A stretch of 64,000 bases of DNA from Rhizobium sp. 32-5/1 (GTDB lineage Bacteria; Pseudomonadota; Alphaproteobacteria; Rhizobiales; Rhizobiaceae), in contig NZ_CP120638.1 in assembly GCF_029537235.1 (NCBI RefSeq), positions 4,205,415 through 4,269,414 on the forward strand, in the 5' to 3' direction. Made by a program: the position numbers and the translations under genes. How positions within the stretch are numbered: the stretch's first letter is position 1; the number at the start of each line of letters is the position of its first letter. This document shows positions 42,701 to 50,338 of the stretch, in pieces. The notes under the pieces are model-generated. The model was not told where the DNA came from. It did not search any database and saw only the letters and a program-made list of their open reading frames with translations.

Positions 42701-43207
42701 ATGATGAAGATGGCAACGCCGACGGCACCTGGCATGGCTGCCAGATCGGCCATCGAGCGGATTTGCCAGATTTCCGGGCCATAGAGGAGATTGGCGACGC
42801 CGAGGCCACCGACGACCCAAAGCAGAGAGCCGACCGCGGCGATGCGCATCGTCGTGCGGCTGGAGCGGATTTCGAGAGACCGGAGAATTGCTGCGGGTGT
42901 CTTGCGACCGTCGTCGTTGGCGGGGGCAAAAGAAGGGGCTCGCGGCGCCTGTTCCGGCGTCAAGTTTCTGGCCGTATCCTGGGGCCTTGCGGACTTTACC
43001 GCTGGCTCGCCGGTCGGCTTTGCACTTCTCTGCTGGTCAGCCGCCGAAGCCTTGTTGCTGGGTTCTGACACTTTTTCCTCCGGCTCATCCAAGGAAGTCT
43101 TGTCGTTCAGGGCCGACTTAAGCTCGTCAAAGTCGATCTTCAGCGCATTTTCCAATGCCTGGAAAGCCTTGTCGTCGATCGATTCTGTTGCTTTTATTTG
43201 TCGCCAT
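36745..43207 (-). CDS. gpr: Growth Pole Ring (GPR/RgsE-type) giant coiled-coil protein (frameshift near start)
   Basis: About 2,153 residues when corrected. It matches the GPR protein that forms a ring at the growing pole of Agrobacterium and is needed for polar growth (RgsE in Sinorhizobium). Layout: acidic cytoplasmic N-terminus, two membrane helices near residues 120-185, a very long helical region of 11-residue repeats (about 300-1250), more coiled coil, three 62-residue repeats (about 1655-1842), a Pro/Gln-rich linker, and a conserved C-terminal ~110 residues (WRRYQRGERDVFTRRLY). The first frame in the raw sequence starts only at TTG 43155. Removing the extra T at 43186 joins it to ATG 43207 and gives MATNKSNESIDDKAFQALEN, with GAGG upstream. 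It is divergent from the Hpt gene. Confidence 0.9.
37681..38240 (-). repeat. Three tandem 62-residue repeats inside the GPR gene
   Basis: Three consecutive units start FERAEERSTQVAGNLR, FVRAEEKSSQIAGNLR and FIRAEERSKEVASRLR, each 62 residues long, with internal landmarks (DAE.RAA, MR.A...AG.EA.MSVE) strongly kept in the first two and weakening in the third. They cover roughly residues 1655-1842. Confidence 0.85.
40070..41172 (-). repeat. Hendecad-repeat block inside the GPR gene
   Basis: About 33 consecutive 11-residue units of the form xxRxxxIxxxL. The first six groups are 33, 44, 33, 33, 44 and 33 residues long (starting with SERTAAL, SERTASL, SERTAAL, SQRTAAL, SERAAGL and SERTAAL), each exactly 3 or 4 hendecads. 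Later units run in single 11-residue steps (SDRVSDIEKQL, SGRVSDIADNL, SGRVSEIAGTM). DNA repeats such as GTCCGCTC(C/G)GAAAGAAT recur. Confidence 0.85.
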
Positions 43208-43868
43208 TACGGATACGCCTCGTTACCAAACTGCCCGCTTACGACCATTCTCCTCAAGGACCACCTGTCCATTGTGGAACATCTCCGCATAAGGGCGGTG
43301 ACGGCAAGATACACGCATCACATTCACGCAATACCCTGACAGATCACCCAATTCATTCACACCGGTGGATAGTGGCATCGGGGCCATGATGATAGCCACG
43401 CATGCTCTTATCCACCGGGACCGTGGCGGCAAGCCGGCACAAACTGTCCCTAACCGTACCGTAGTGACACATTCACCTGTTTCTGACAATTAACGCCCTT
43501 CTCCAATAGTTAAAATGCTAACAATTTCTTAATCCCCAAAGGGCTTTAGAATCTGAAAAGCCAAGGAATTCAGGTAGTTTAACTGTCGTTAACCATGCTG
43601 CGCGATTCTTGCCTTCATTGCGCCGGGATTTAATCTGATAGCAGCGCCGCTTCGGCTTAATGAGGGGCAGGACAGACGGGAAACGACAGGCCGGTTTCTG
43701 CTTTGGGGCAGTGCCTGCACAGTCTACAGTCGCTGGAGTGCTTCGACAGGTCGTCGATTTGAATAATCGGCACGGCCCGCTCGTTGAGGATTTGGATGCG
43801 TGTTGACGATGCGGGCGGCTGGCCGGACCCCATCGTTGTTTAAAAAAGAAAACAAGGAAATTGGTACA
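43208..43868. other. AT-rich divergent regulatory region between GPR and the Hpt gene
   Basis: 661 bases with no plausible gene. It is richer in A and T than the coding DNA. It contains TTAACCAT at 43589-43596, preceded by another TTAA at 43579-43582; both resemble CtrA half-sites (TTAA-N7-TTAA and TTAACCAT), although the spacing here is six. A further TTAA lies near 43511. Promoters for both divergent genes should be here. Confidence 0.45.
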
Positions 43869-44237
43869 ATGGCGGCACTCAAGATCGCTTTCGAAGCTCC
43901 CGATAATTTCGGCGGTGCATGTCCCTCCAAATCGCGCCCCATCGATCTGGTTCATCTTGCTACACAGACCATGGGTGACAAGCTGCTCGAGATCGAAGTC
44001 CTTCAGATGTTCGCGCGACAGACGCGCCAGCTGATGAAGGAATTGTCGTCGGACAACATCGATCACCGGCTAGCAACAGCCCATCGCCTGAAAGGTGCAG
44101 CCCTTGCCGTTGGCGCCTTCACCGTTGCCCAGATCGCGCAAAGCGTCGAGGATCAGCCGAACGATGCGGCCCATCTCGCAGCGCTTGGGGCGTCTGTTCT
44201 CGAAGCGGAACTGTTCATCCTCAAGCTCTGCCGCTGA
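43869..44237 (+). CDS. Hpt-domain phosphotransfer protein
   Basis: 122 residues folding as a single histidine phosphotransfer domain. The phosphoacceptor is His72 in ATAHRLKGAALAVGA, matching the HxxKG motif. Such proteins pass phosphate between a hybrid kinase and a response regulator. ATG 43869 follows AAGGAAATTGGTACA; the first ~22 residues (IAFEAPDNFGGACPSKSRP) precede the domain. It stands alone and is divergent from the GPR gene. A link to CckA, encoded 10 kb away, or to polar growth is only an inference; ChpT is a different protein type. Confidence 0.82.
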   Translation: MAALKIAFEAPDNFGGACPSKSRPIDLVHLATQTMGDKLLEIEVLQMFARQTRQLMKELSSDNIDHRLATAHRLKGAALAVGAFTVAQIAQSVEDQPNDAAHLAALGASVLEAELFILKLCR

Positions 44238-44436
44238 CGGTCAATCCGCTACGCCGCCAATGTGGCTTCAGCGCCGTTTGCGACAGGCCTTTCGCCGCAG
44301 TCCTGGCGAGTTGACTGCCAGGCTGAATTGTTGGAAGAAATCAGGTGAATTTGCCGTGTAGCGCGCCGCCTTCTCAAAAGGGCGGCGCAACTGTTGATAC
44401 GGCACGCCGAAACAACGCCAGCATCCGGAACAGACC

Positions 44437-44757
44437 ATGACAAAATTGACCATTGTCGCCTTTGACGGCACGCGCCACGATCTCGATGTCCAGAACGGAT
44501 CGACCGTCATGGAAAATGCGGTGCGCAATTCCGTCCCCGGCATCGAAGCCGAATGCGGCGGCGCCTGTGCCTGTGCCACCTGTCATGTCTATGTCGACGA
44601 TGCCTGGTCGGCCGCCGTCGGCGCGCCGGAGGCCATGGAAGAGGACATGCTCGATTTTGCCTATGAGGTGAAACCGACCTCGCGCCTGTCCTGCCAGATC
44701 AAGATGTCCGACGCCTTCGACGGGCTGGTCGTACATGTGCCCGAACGCCAGGCCTGA
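44437..44757 (+). CDS. Adrenodoxin-type [2Fe-2S] ferredoxin
   Basis: 106 residues with the cluster motif CGGACACATC (CX5CX2C) and the fourth Cys in RLSCQIKM, the layout of adrenodoxin-type ferredoxins such as Fdx/FdxB, which act in Fe-S cluster assembly or P450 electron transfer. The acidic partner-binding stretch ([11 protein letters not shown]) is present. It starts at ATG 44437. No isc or P450 gene is nearby, so the partner is unknown. Confidence 0.92.
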   Translation: MTKLTIVAFDGTRHDLDVQNGSTVMENAVRNSVPGIEAECGGACACATCHVYVDDAWSAAVGAPEAMEEDMLDFAYEVKPTSRLSCQIKMSDAFDGLVVHVPERQA

Positions 44758-44786
44758 TTATTCGTTCTCTCCCTGCTGAAAGACAA

Positions 44787-44820
44787 AAAAGCCCCGCTTG
44801 CCGAATAGGCAAGCGGGGCT
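44787..44820 (-). terminator. Strong intrinsic terminator oriented to the minus strand
   Basis: GCCCCGCTTGCC (44791-44802) pairs with GGCAAGCGGGGC (44808-44819) in a 12-bp perfect stem. The A run lies on the left side, so the T run follows the hairpin only when read on the minus strand. Yet the nearest minus-strand gene ends at 45328, more than 500 bases away. Confidence 0.85.
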
Positions 44821-45042
44821 AGGAGGGCGCATCGCTTACAGATGAGGGAGGGAACATCTGCAGCAATAGGATACGCCAGGAGAACGACGGTGCACGGCTG
44901 TCCGGCGATCAAACGAAATGATCAAGCCAGGCAAAACTACATACGAAACCGTTACTCTGGAAACACTCAGCTCATCATGAGCTTACTCGGGCACGCCCTG
45001 AATTTCTGTGAAGAGGCCTGTCTGCCTGTCTTTCACTCTATG
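44821..45042 (-). ncRNA. Candidate small RNA transcribed toward the minus-strand terminator
   Basis: The terminator at 44787-44820 is oriented for a minus-strand transcript. A rhizobial-type -10 element CTATAT lies on the minus strand at 45049-45054; the -35 is unclear. The stretch between holds a palindrome AGCTCATCATGAGCT (about 44970) and three pyrimidine-rich CCTCC-like segments on the minus strand (TTCTCCTGG, TCCCTCCCTC, GCCCTCCTAG). Such unpaired anti-Shine-Dalgarno elements are common in alphaproteobacterial trans-acting sRNAs. No protein frame here looks real. This is inference from layout, not family recognition. Confidence 0.3.
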
Positions 45043-45327
45043 ATTTAAATATAGCGGAACTTTACGCTTTGTTCTATCGCTAGAAATCACCAATGAAATA
45101 CTATTGACGCATAAGGTTCACGCAAGGTGAGCGGGGCGTGCCGGTGGAAACCTTTGCTGGGGTTGTTCGGGAGCATGGCGTTTGCCATGACGATCTTGTA
45201 GCGCACAGGCCGCATCAAAGGCTTATATGCCGGTCGCCATCTGTTTGATCGGATTCGAATTTTCGGAAAAATTCAGACTGCGAAACATCGGTCCGCAGGC
45301 AGCAAATCCTGATGACCGGCGGTGCTG
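45043..45327. other. Intergenic region, nothing assigned
   Basis: 285 bases upstream of the candidate sRNA and past the DUF922 gene's stop. It includes an inverted repeat CATGGC-GTTT-GCCATG at about 45175-45190. No plausible gene. Confidence 0.3.
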
Positions 45328-45957
45328 CTATTTCTTGCGGATGGCATCAAGTCGGTATTGCAGGAGGCGAATCATGCGGCGATCGAAATTGACGGCCTCC
45401 GTTCTGTCGAAGCGGGCCTGATCGCGATCATGGTCTGATATCGCCGTTTCGCTGACGCGGGCGACGCTGGCCTGCATGCGTTCGCAGTCGGCTTCGGGCC
45501 GCAAGGTGAGAAAACTGCTCTCCAGTTTGCGCGCATGTGTGCGGGCGATTTCGGCGTGGCGTTCCTCGTGGCGCTTGATGTCACTCGACAGCGTGTCCCA
45601 GACGAGGGCCAGATCCCGGCCGGCACGCTTGCGGTTGGTCCAGCGCGGCAGGATGATTTTCGTGTTGAGGGTGACCTTGGCGCTGCCTACCGCGCATTTT
45701 CCGCCGCGGCTGACATAGGTCACCGTGCCGCCGAATTTGATTTTCGTGGCGCCCGGATGCCGCGCACCTGTGGATTTCATCAGCGGGCCTTGCGCTGACA
45801 GGCCCTTGTCCAGATCTTCGGCGGTGCGTCCGCCGATGGGAAAGTATGAAAAGCTCTTGCTGAAGACTGTTTCGGCGGTGGCATTGCCGGCTTGACCAAG
45901 CGCGAGCGCGAAAAACAGCAGCGCTGTGGAGGAAATACGGCCTGAAGGCATCGGCAT
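45328..45957 (-). CDS. Secreted DUF922 protein with HEERH motif
   Basis: About 209 residues: signal peptide (STALLFFALALGQAGNATA), then a DUF922 domain. The motif KRHEERHAEIAR contains HExxH, so a zinc-dependent hydrolase role is plausible, though the family's activity is not established. The Cys in GGKCAVGS and PEADCER may pair. ATG 45957 is chosen; ATG 45951 is equally possible. It is divergent from folP across 98 bases. Periplasmic location is inferred. Confidence 0.82.
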   Translation of the reverse strand: MPMPSGRISSTALLFFALALGQAGNATAETVFSKSFSYFPIGGRTAEDLDKGLSAQGPLMKSTGARHPGATKIKFGGTVTYVSRGGKCAVGSAKVTLNTKIILPRWTNRKRAGRDLALVWDTLSSDIKRHEERHAEIARTHARKLESSFLTLRPEADCERMQASVARVSETAISDHDRDQARFDRTEAVNFDRRMIRLLQYRLDAIRKK

Positions 45958-46055
45958 GGCAGTCTCTGTAGTTGAAGTTCCCCAAAGCTTGGGGCATAGC
46001 CAGCGCCAGCGCAACACAAATTCGCAGGCAGCCGCTCACAACAGCGGCGAAAGTC

Positions 46056-46916
46056 ATGATGCACGATCCTTTCCAATCCTTCGACTGGCATCTGGGCCAC
46101 GGGCGCCGGCTGGCGCTTGGACCGGCCGGCGTGCTGATGGCGATCATCAACGTTACGCCGGATTCCTTTTCCGACGGTGGACTGGACAGGGATTCAGCCG
46201 GCGCGATCGAGCGCGCGCTGCGGGCTGTGGAGGCGGGTGCCGGCATTCTCGACATCGGCGGCGAATCGACGCGACCCGGCGCCGATCCGGTTTCCGCGGC
46301 GCAGGAGCAGGACCGAATTCTGCCGGTGATCGCCGCATTGTCTGCGCGCACGGATGCAATTATCTCGGTTGACACATACCGGGCCGAGACCGCCCGGCTT
46401 GCGGTTGCCGCCGGCGCCCACATCATCAACGACGTGCACGGCCTGCAGCGCGAACCGGATCTGGCAAAGGTGGCGGCAGACACGGGGGCAGGGCTGTGCA
46501 TCATGCACACGGGCCGCGACCGCGAGAAACTGGCCGACGTGATTGCCGACCAGTTCCACTTTCTAAAACGATCTCTGGAGATCGCAACGGCGGCCGGCGT
46601 CGCCACGGACCAGATCGTGCTCGATCCCGGCTTCGGATTTGCCAAGGATACGGAAGAGAACCTTGCCCTGATGGCGCGGTTTGGCGAGCTTCACGGGTTG
46701 AAGGCGCCGCTTCTTGCCGGCACCTCGCGCAAACGGTTCATCGGTGCGGTGACGGGACGCGAGGCTGCGGAGCGCGATGTCGCGACGGCTGCGACGACCG
46801 TGCTGCTTCGAATGGCGGGCGCCGCTGTTTTCCGGGTACATGATGTCGCAATCAACAGGGATGCGTTGCTGATGGCAGATGCTATGCTAGTGGCGAGGAA
46901 CAAAGGGCAGGATTGA
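46056..46916 (+). CDS. folP: Dihydropteroate synthase
   Basis: 286 residues. It condenses 6-hydroxymethyl-dihydropterin diphosphate with p-aminobenzoate, the sulfonamide-sensitive step of folate synthesis. Landmarks: MAIINVTPDSFSDGG, DIGGESTRPGA, SVDTYRAE, LDPGFGFAKD and GTSRKRFIG. ATG 46056 (or 46059) is the start; the ribosome site is weak. folB follows after 4 bases and folK after another base, so the three genes form a tight operon. Confidence 0.97.
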   Translation: MMHDPFQSFDWHLGHGRRLALGPAGVLMAIINVTPDSFSDGGLDRDSAGAIERALRAVEAGAGILDIGGESTRPGADPVSAAQEQDRILPVIAALSARTDAIISVDTYRAETARLAVAAGAHIINDVHGLQREPDLAKVAADTGAGLCIMHTGRDREKLADVIADQFHFLKRSLEIATAAGVATDQIVLDPGFGFAKDTEENLALMARFGELHGLKAPLLAGTSRKRFIGAVTGREAAERDVATAATTVLLRMAGAAVFRVHDVAINRDALLMADAMLVARNKGQD

Positions 46917-46920
46917 GATC

Positions 46921-47289
46921 ATGACGGCGACCTACACGATCACGCTCAAGAACTGCGCCTTCTTCGCACGCCACGGCGTTCACGACGAGGAAGAGTTTCT
47001 CGGCCAGCGATTCTTCGTCGACGCAATCCTCGACGTCGAGCAAGGGACGGCCCTCGTGGATGATTCCATTGAGGATACGGTGCATTACGGCATCGCCTTT
47101 ACCGAGATCGAAAAGATCATCACCGGTCGCCGCCGCTATCTGATCGAGGCTTTGGCTCTCGAGGTGGCGCAGACGCTGTGCAAGCGCTTCCCGCAGATCC
47201 GCCGGGCCGAGGTTTCTATCCGCAAGCCGAATGCGCCGGTTCCCGGTGTTCTCGACTATGTCGAGGTTACCGTCGAGTATTTCGCCTGA
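46921..47289 (+). CDS. folB: Dihydroneopterin aldolase
   Basis: 122 residues, full family length. It cleaves dihydroneopterin to hydroxymethyl-dihydropterin and glycolaldehyde. Landmarks: KNCAFFARHGVHDEEEFLGQ with the active-site Glu, VHYGIAFTEIE, and a late KPNAPVPGVLDYVEV with the catalytic Lys. It starts 4 bases after folP and ends one base before folK. Confidence 0.96.
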   Translation: MTATYTITLKNCAFFARHGVHDEEEFLGQRFFVDAILDVEQGTALVDDSIEDTVHYGIAFTEIEKIITGRRRYLIEALALEVAQTLCKRFPQIRRAEVSIRKPNAPVPGVLDYVEVTVEYFA

Positions 47290-47290
47290 G

Positions 47291-47803
47291 ATGATTTTTA
47301 CGACGGCAACACTTGGCCTGGGCGGCAATATCGGCGATCCGGCAGCGTCCATGGCGCGGGCGCTGGCGACCCTGGATGCCCGAACCGACTGTTCGGTCAC
47401 CGCCGTTTCGCGGCTTTACCGGACGCCGCCTTGGGGCAAGACCGACCAGGCCTGGTTCTTCAATGCCTGCGCGCAGGTCGAGACTTCGCTTTTGCCGGAT
47501 GACCTGCTCGACACCTGTCTTTCCATCGAGCGCGAGATGAAGCGCGAGCGTCTGGAGCGCTGGGGGCCGAGAACCATCGATATCGATGTCCTGACCTATG
47601 GTGGCAGGGTGCTGAAAACCGAAAAGCTGGAGATCCCGCATCCGCGCATGACCGTTCGCGGCTTCGTGCTGATGCCGCTTGCCGATTTTGCACCGCAGAT
47701 GACGGTTGGCGGCAAGACGGTGGCAGAATGGCTGGAAGACGCTGATATCTCCGGTATCGAGGCCGCATCTCTCGATACCAACTGGTGGAAAAACAGCGGC
47801 TGA
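47291..47803 (+). CDS. folK: 6-hydroxymethyl-7,8-dihydropterin pyrophosphokinase
   Basis: 170 residues. It transfers diphosphate from ATP to hydroxymethyl-dihydropterin. Landmarks: TLGLGGNIGDP, SRLYRTPPWG, FFNACAQVET, RWGPRTIDIDVLTYGG and PHPRMTVRGFVLMPL. ATG 47291 begins one base after the folB stop. A hairpin terminator follows. Confidence 0.97.
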   Translation: MIFTTATLGLGGNIGDPAASMARALATLDARTDCSVTAVSRLYRTPPWGKTDQAWFFNACAQVETSLLPDDLLDTCLSIEREMKRERLERWGPRTIDIDVLTYGGRVLKTEKLEIPHPRMTVRGFVLMPLADFAPQMTVGGKTVAEWLEDADISGIEAASLDTNWWKNSG

Positions 47804-47808
47804 AACGG

Positions 47809-47842
47809 AAAAGGAGCCCGCCGGTCAGCGTGCTCCTTCTTT
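47809..47842 (+). terminator. Terminator after folK
   Basis: AAGGAGC (47811-47817) pairs with GCTCCTT (47832-47838), followed by CTTT. The A-rich left side also allows use by the convergent gene at 47864-48415. Confidence 0.7.
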
Positions 47843-47863
47843 GAAACAAAGCAGGTGGAAGAT

Positions 47864-48415
47864 CTATTCGATCGAACCGACGGCCATGGTATCGACCTGG
47901 CGCGAGAGGCTGACGCCGATCACCGGAACCATGGTGTCCTCGACCTTGACCGAGATGGTGATGTTCATCGTCGATGAATCCTGCAGGCGGGCGATCATCG
48001 CGCCGTTCAGCTTCTTGCGGTTGATGCCGACGACGACCTTGTCCTTCGATACATTGCCGGAGATGATATCGAGGCCCTTGCCGTTGGCGCCATCCAGGAA
48101 CTTGCCCTTGTAGCTGTTGCCGGCCTGAGTGATGACAGCCGACATAGGCTGCTTGAAGACGCCGACGCGGCAGAAGCCGTCGAGCTTGATACCCGCGGTC
48201 TTGCCGCCGGCGACATCACCGGTCAGGTCGCAGGTGAATTTCGTGCCTTTGTATTTGCCGGCAACGATTTCGCCCGGGCCTTTCCACTGGCCCGAAACCT
48301 GCTCGAAGAACGCCTTGTCGCGGCTGCCGGAAAGGGCCGGGGTTGCCGTTGCGAAGAGGGCGGAAAATGTGGCTGCGGCGAAGCTGCAGGCGATCAAAGA
48401 AGGGCGCGAAAACAT
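47864..48415 (-). CDS. Secreted hypothetical protein
   Basis: 183 residues with a signal peptide (LIACSFAAATFSALFATATPALS) and a beta-rich mature part (GQWKGPGEIVAGKYKGTKFTC, YKGKFLDGANGKGLDIISG). Two Cys (FTC and FCRVG) may pair. I do not recognise a named family; rhizobia carry similar exported proteins. ATG 48415 follows AAGGATCGTTT. It is convergent with the folate operon and divergent from the cytochrome gene. Confidence 0.75.
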   Translation of the reverse strand: MFSRPSLIACSFAAATFSALFATATPALSGSRDKAFFEQVSGQWKGPGEIVAGKYKGTKFTCDLTGDVAGGKTAGIKLDGFCRVGVFKQPMSAVITQAGNSYKGKFLDGANGKGLDIISGNVSKDKVVVGINRKKLNGAMIARLQDSSTMNITISVKVEDTMVPVIGVSLSRQVDTMAVGSIE

Positions 48416-48679
48416 AAACGATCCTTGAAGGGTCAACGTCCGGAATGTGAGGCTACATTTGCGCTTAAATGGTTAATGGACTGTTTCTTCGGGCTTTGGC
48501 GCGATAAGAATTGGCCTCACGATATGTTTCAATCCCGGCTATCGGATCACCCGCCAAGTGTCCGTCTCGTGACTGCTTTCCGGCGCCTTCACTCTTCTGT
48601 GTGCGTCGGTGAGGCGACGTGCTTTTGAAACCCTCTCAAGGTTTGGTACGTAGATTTTGTGTAACAGGAGGCCGGAGAA

Positions 48680-49546
48680 ATGACGGTAGTGGATGAGATC
48701 GGAGAGGCTCCCTTAGAGCCGCCGGAATCGGGACGAGTGATTCGCCGGCATGGGCTTGCCACACGCCTGACGCACTGGACCTGGGCGATCGCGCTGTTCT
48801 TTCTGTTGCTGAGCGGCCTGCAGATTTTCAACGCGCACCCCTCGCTCTACATCGGGCAGCAGTCGGGCTTCGAATTCGACAATGCGATCCTCAAGATCGG
48901 TGCTATCAGGGGCGATGACGGAGTGCCGAAGGGCGTCACCACCATCCTTGGCAGGAGCTTCACGACGACCGGTGTGCTCGGCATGAGCGGTGCGACTGAA
49001 AATCCTTCGTTTCGCGGATTCCCTACCTGGGCGACGCTGCCGTCCTACCAGGATCTGTCGACCGGCCGGGTCATCCACTTCTTCTTCGCCTGGTTTTTCG
49101 TGGCGGCCTTTCTCGTCTGGCTGGCTTCCAGCTTGATCAACGGTCATCTCCGTCGCGACATCCTGCCGTCGCTAGCGGATGTAAAGGCCTTGCCGAAAAG
49201 CATCGCCGATCATCTGCGCTTCCGTTTCCACCATGACGGCAAATATAACGGCTTGCAGAAATTCGCCTATGCCGGCGTGCTGCTGGTCATCTTTCCGGGG
49301 ATCATTCTCACGGGGTTGACCATGTCGCCGGGCATGAATGCCGCCTGGCCCTGGCTGCTTGATGTTTTCGGTGGGCGGCAGACGGCGCGGACTTTGCATT
49401 TCGTCTGCATGACGCTGCTGGTCGGGTTCTTTGTCATCCACATCGTCATGGTGCTGGCCGCCGGACCGCTGAACGAGATGCGCTCGATCATCACGGGCCG
49501 ATATCGCATCAATCCGCAGACGTCGGAAAAGGAGGAACACCGATGA
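48680..49546 (+). CDS. Cytochrome b561-type membrane subunit
   Basis: 288 residues with about four to five membrane helices and heme-ligand histidines in TRLTHWTWAI, RVIHFFFAW, RTLHFVCM and FFVIHIVM. It resembles the diheme b561 family subunits that pass electrons between the quinone pool and periplasmic molybdoenzymes. ATG 48680 follows ACAGGAGGCCGGAGAA. The stop overlaps the start of the molybdopterin protein by four bases (ATGA), so both are co-translated and almost surely work together. Confidence 0.88.
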   Translation: MTVVDEIGEAPLEPPESGRVIRRHGLATRLTHWTWAIALFFLLLSGLQIFNAHPSLYIGQQSGFEFDNAILKIGAIRGDDGVPKGVTTILGRSFTTTGVLGMSGATENPSFRGFPTWATLPSYQDLSTGRVIHFFFAWFFVAAFLVWLASSLINGHLRRDILPSLADVKALPKSIADHLRFRFHHDGKYNGLQKFAYAGVLLVIFPGIILTGLTMSPGMNAAWPWLLDVFGGRQTARTLHFVCMTLLVGFFVIHIVMVLAAGPLNEMRSIITGRYRINPQTSEKEEHR

Positions 49547-50334
49547 GCCGTTTTCTCGTCAATCGCCGCCGGTTCCTCACTGTTGCCGGTGTCGCCGCCG
49601 CCGCTGTGCCTCTTTCCGGATGCGATGGCCTCGACGGTTATCTATCGGGGCAGAGTCCGGTTCGCGGTTTCATGGCATCGGCCAATACGCTCACATACCG
49701 CGTCCAGCGCGTGCTGATCGGTGCTGACCAGCTTGCGCCCGAATTTGCGGCAAGCGAGGTGCGGCAAGGGCAACGTCCGAACGGGTCGACCGACCCGACC
49801 GATGCGGACTATCTAACGCTGCAGGGCCGGGCGTTTTCGGACTATCGTCTGCAGGTGACGGGCCTTGTCGAAAAGCCTGTCAGTTTCAGCCTCAACGAAT
49901 TGCGCAACATGCCGGCCCGCACCCAGATCACCCGGCATGACTGCGTCGAAGGCTGGAGCTGCATTGCCAAATGGTCCGGTGTGCCGCTTGCTCGCGTGCT
50001 GGACGAGGCCAAGGTCAAGCCTGAAGCGCGTTTCGTCGTCTTCCACTGTTTCGACAGCATGAATCTCGGTCTGTCGGGTGCGGTTCCCTATTACGAATCG
50101 ATCGACCTGATCGATGCCCGGCATCCGCAGACCATTGTCGCCTATGGCTGCAACGACCAGCCGCTGCCGGTCGCCAATGGCGCTCCGCTGCGCGTCCGCA
50201 TCGAGCGGCAACTCGGCTACAAGATGGCGAAATACATCAAGTCGATCGAGGTCGTCTCGACGCTTGAGCCGTTCGGTCGCGGCAAGGGCGGCTTCTGGGA
50301 AGACCTCGGCTATGAATGGTACGCTGGAATTTAG
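49543..50334 (+). CDS. Molybdopterin-dependent oxidoreductase, sulfite-oxidase fold
   Basis: 263 residues. The N-terminus has a twin-arginine-like start (NRRRFLTVAGVA) ending in a lipobox-like LSGC at about residue 28, so it may be a Tat-exported lipoprotein or cleaved near there. The catalytic domain has the Moco-ligand Cys in HDCVEGWSC, plus GAVPYYESIDL and YGCNDQPLPVANGAPLRVRI. It resembles YedY/MsrP and SorA-like proteins. With the b561 partner it should oxidise or reduce a small periplasmic substrate; which one is unknown. It is not the usual MsrP, whose partner MsrQ is a different b-type cytochrome. Confidence 0.85.
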   Translation: MSRFLVNRRRFLTVAGVAAAAVPLSGCDGLDGYLSGQSPVRGFMASANTLTYRVQRVLIGADQLAPEFAASEVRQGQRPNGSTDPTDADYLTLQGRAFSDYRLQVTGLVEKPVSFSLNELRNMPARTQITRHDCVEGWSCIAKWSGVPLARVLDEAKVKPEARFVVFHCFDSMNLGLSGAVPYYESIDLIDARHPQTIVAYGCNDQPLPVANGAPLRVRIERQLGYKMAKYIKSIEVVSTLEPFGRGKGGFWEDLGYEWYAGI

Positions 50335-50338
50335 CCAA

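Noticed and set aside
44842..45048. A 68-codon plus-strand open frame between the ferredoxin and DUF922 genes
   Set aside because: No ribosome site, biased composition, and the region fits better with a minus-strand transcript.
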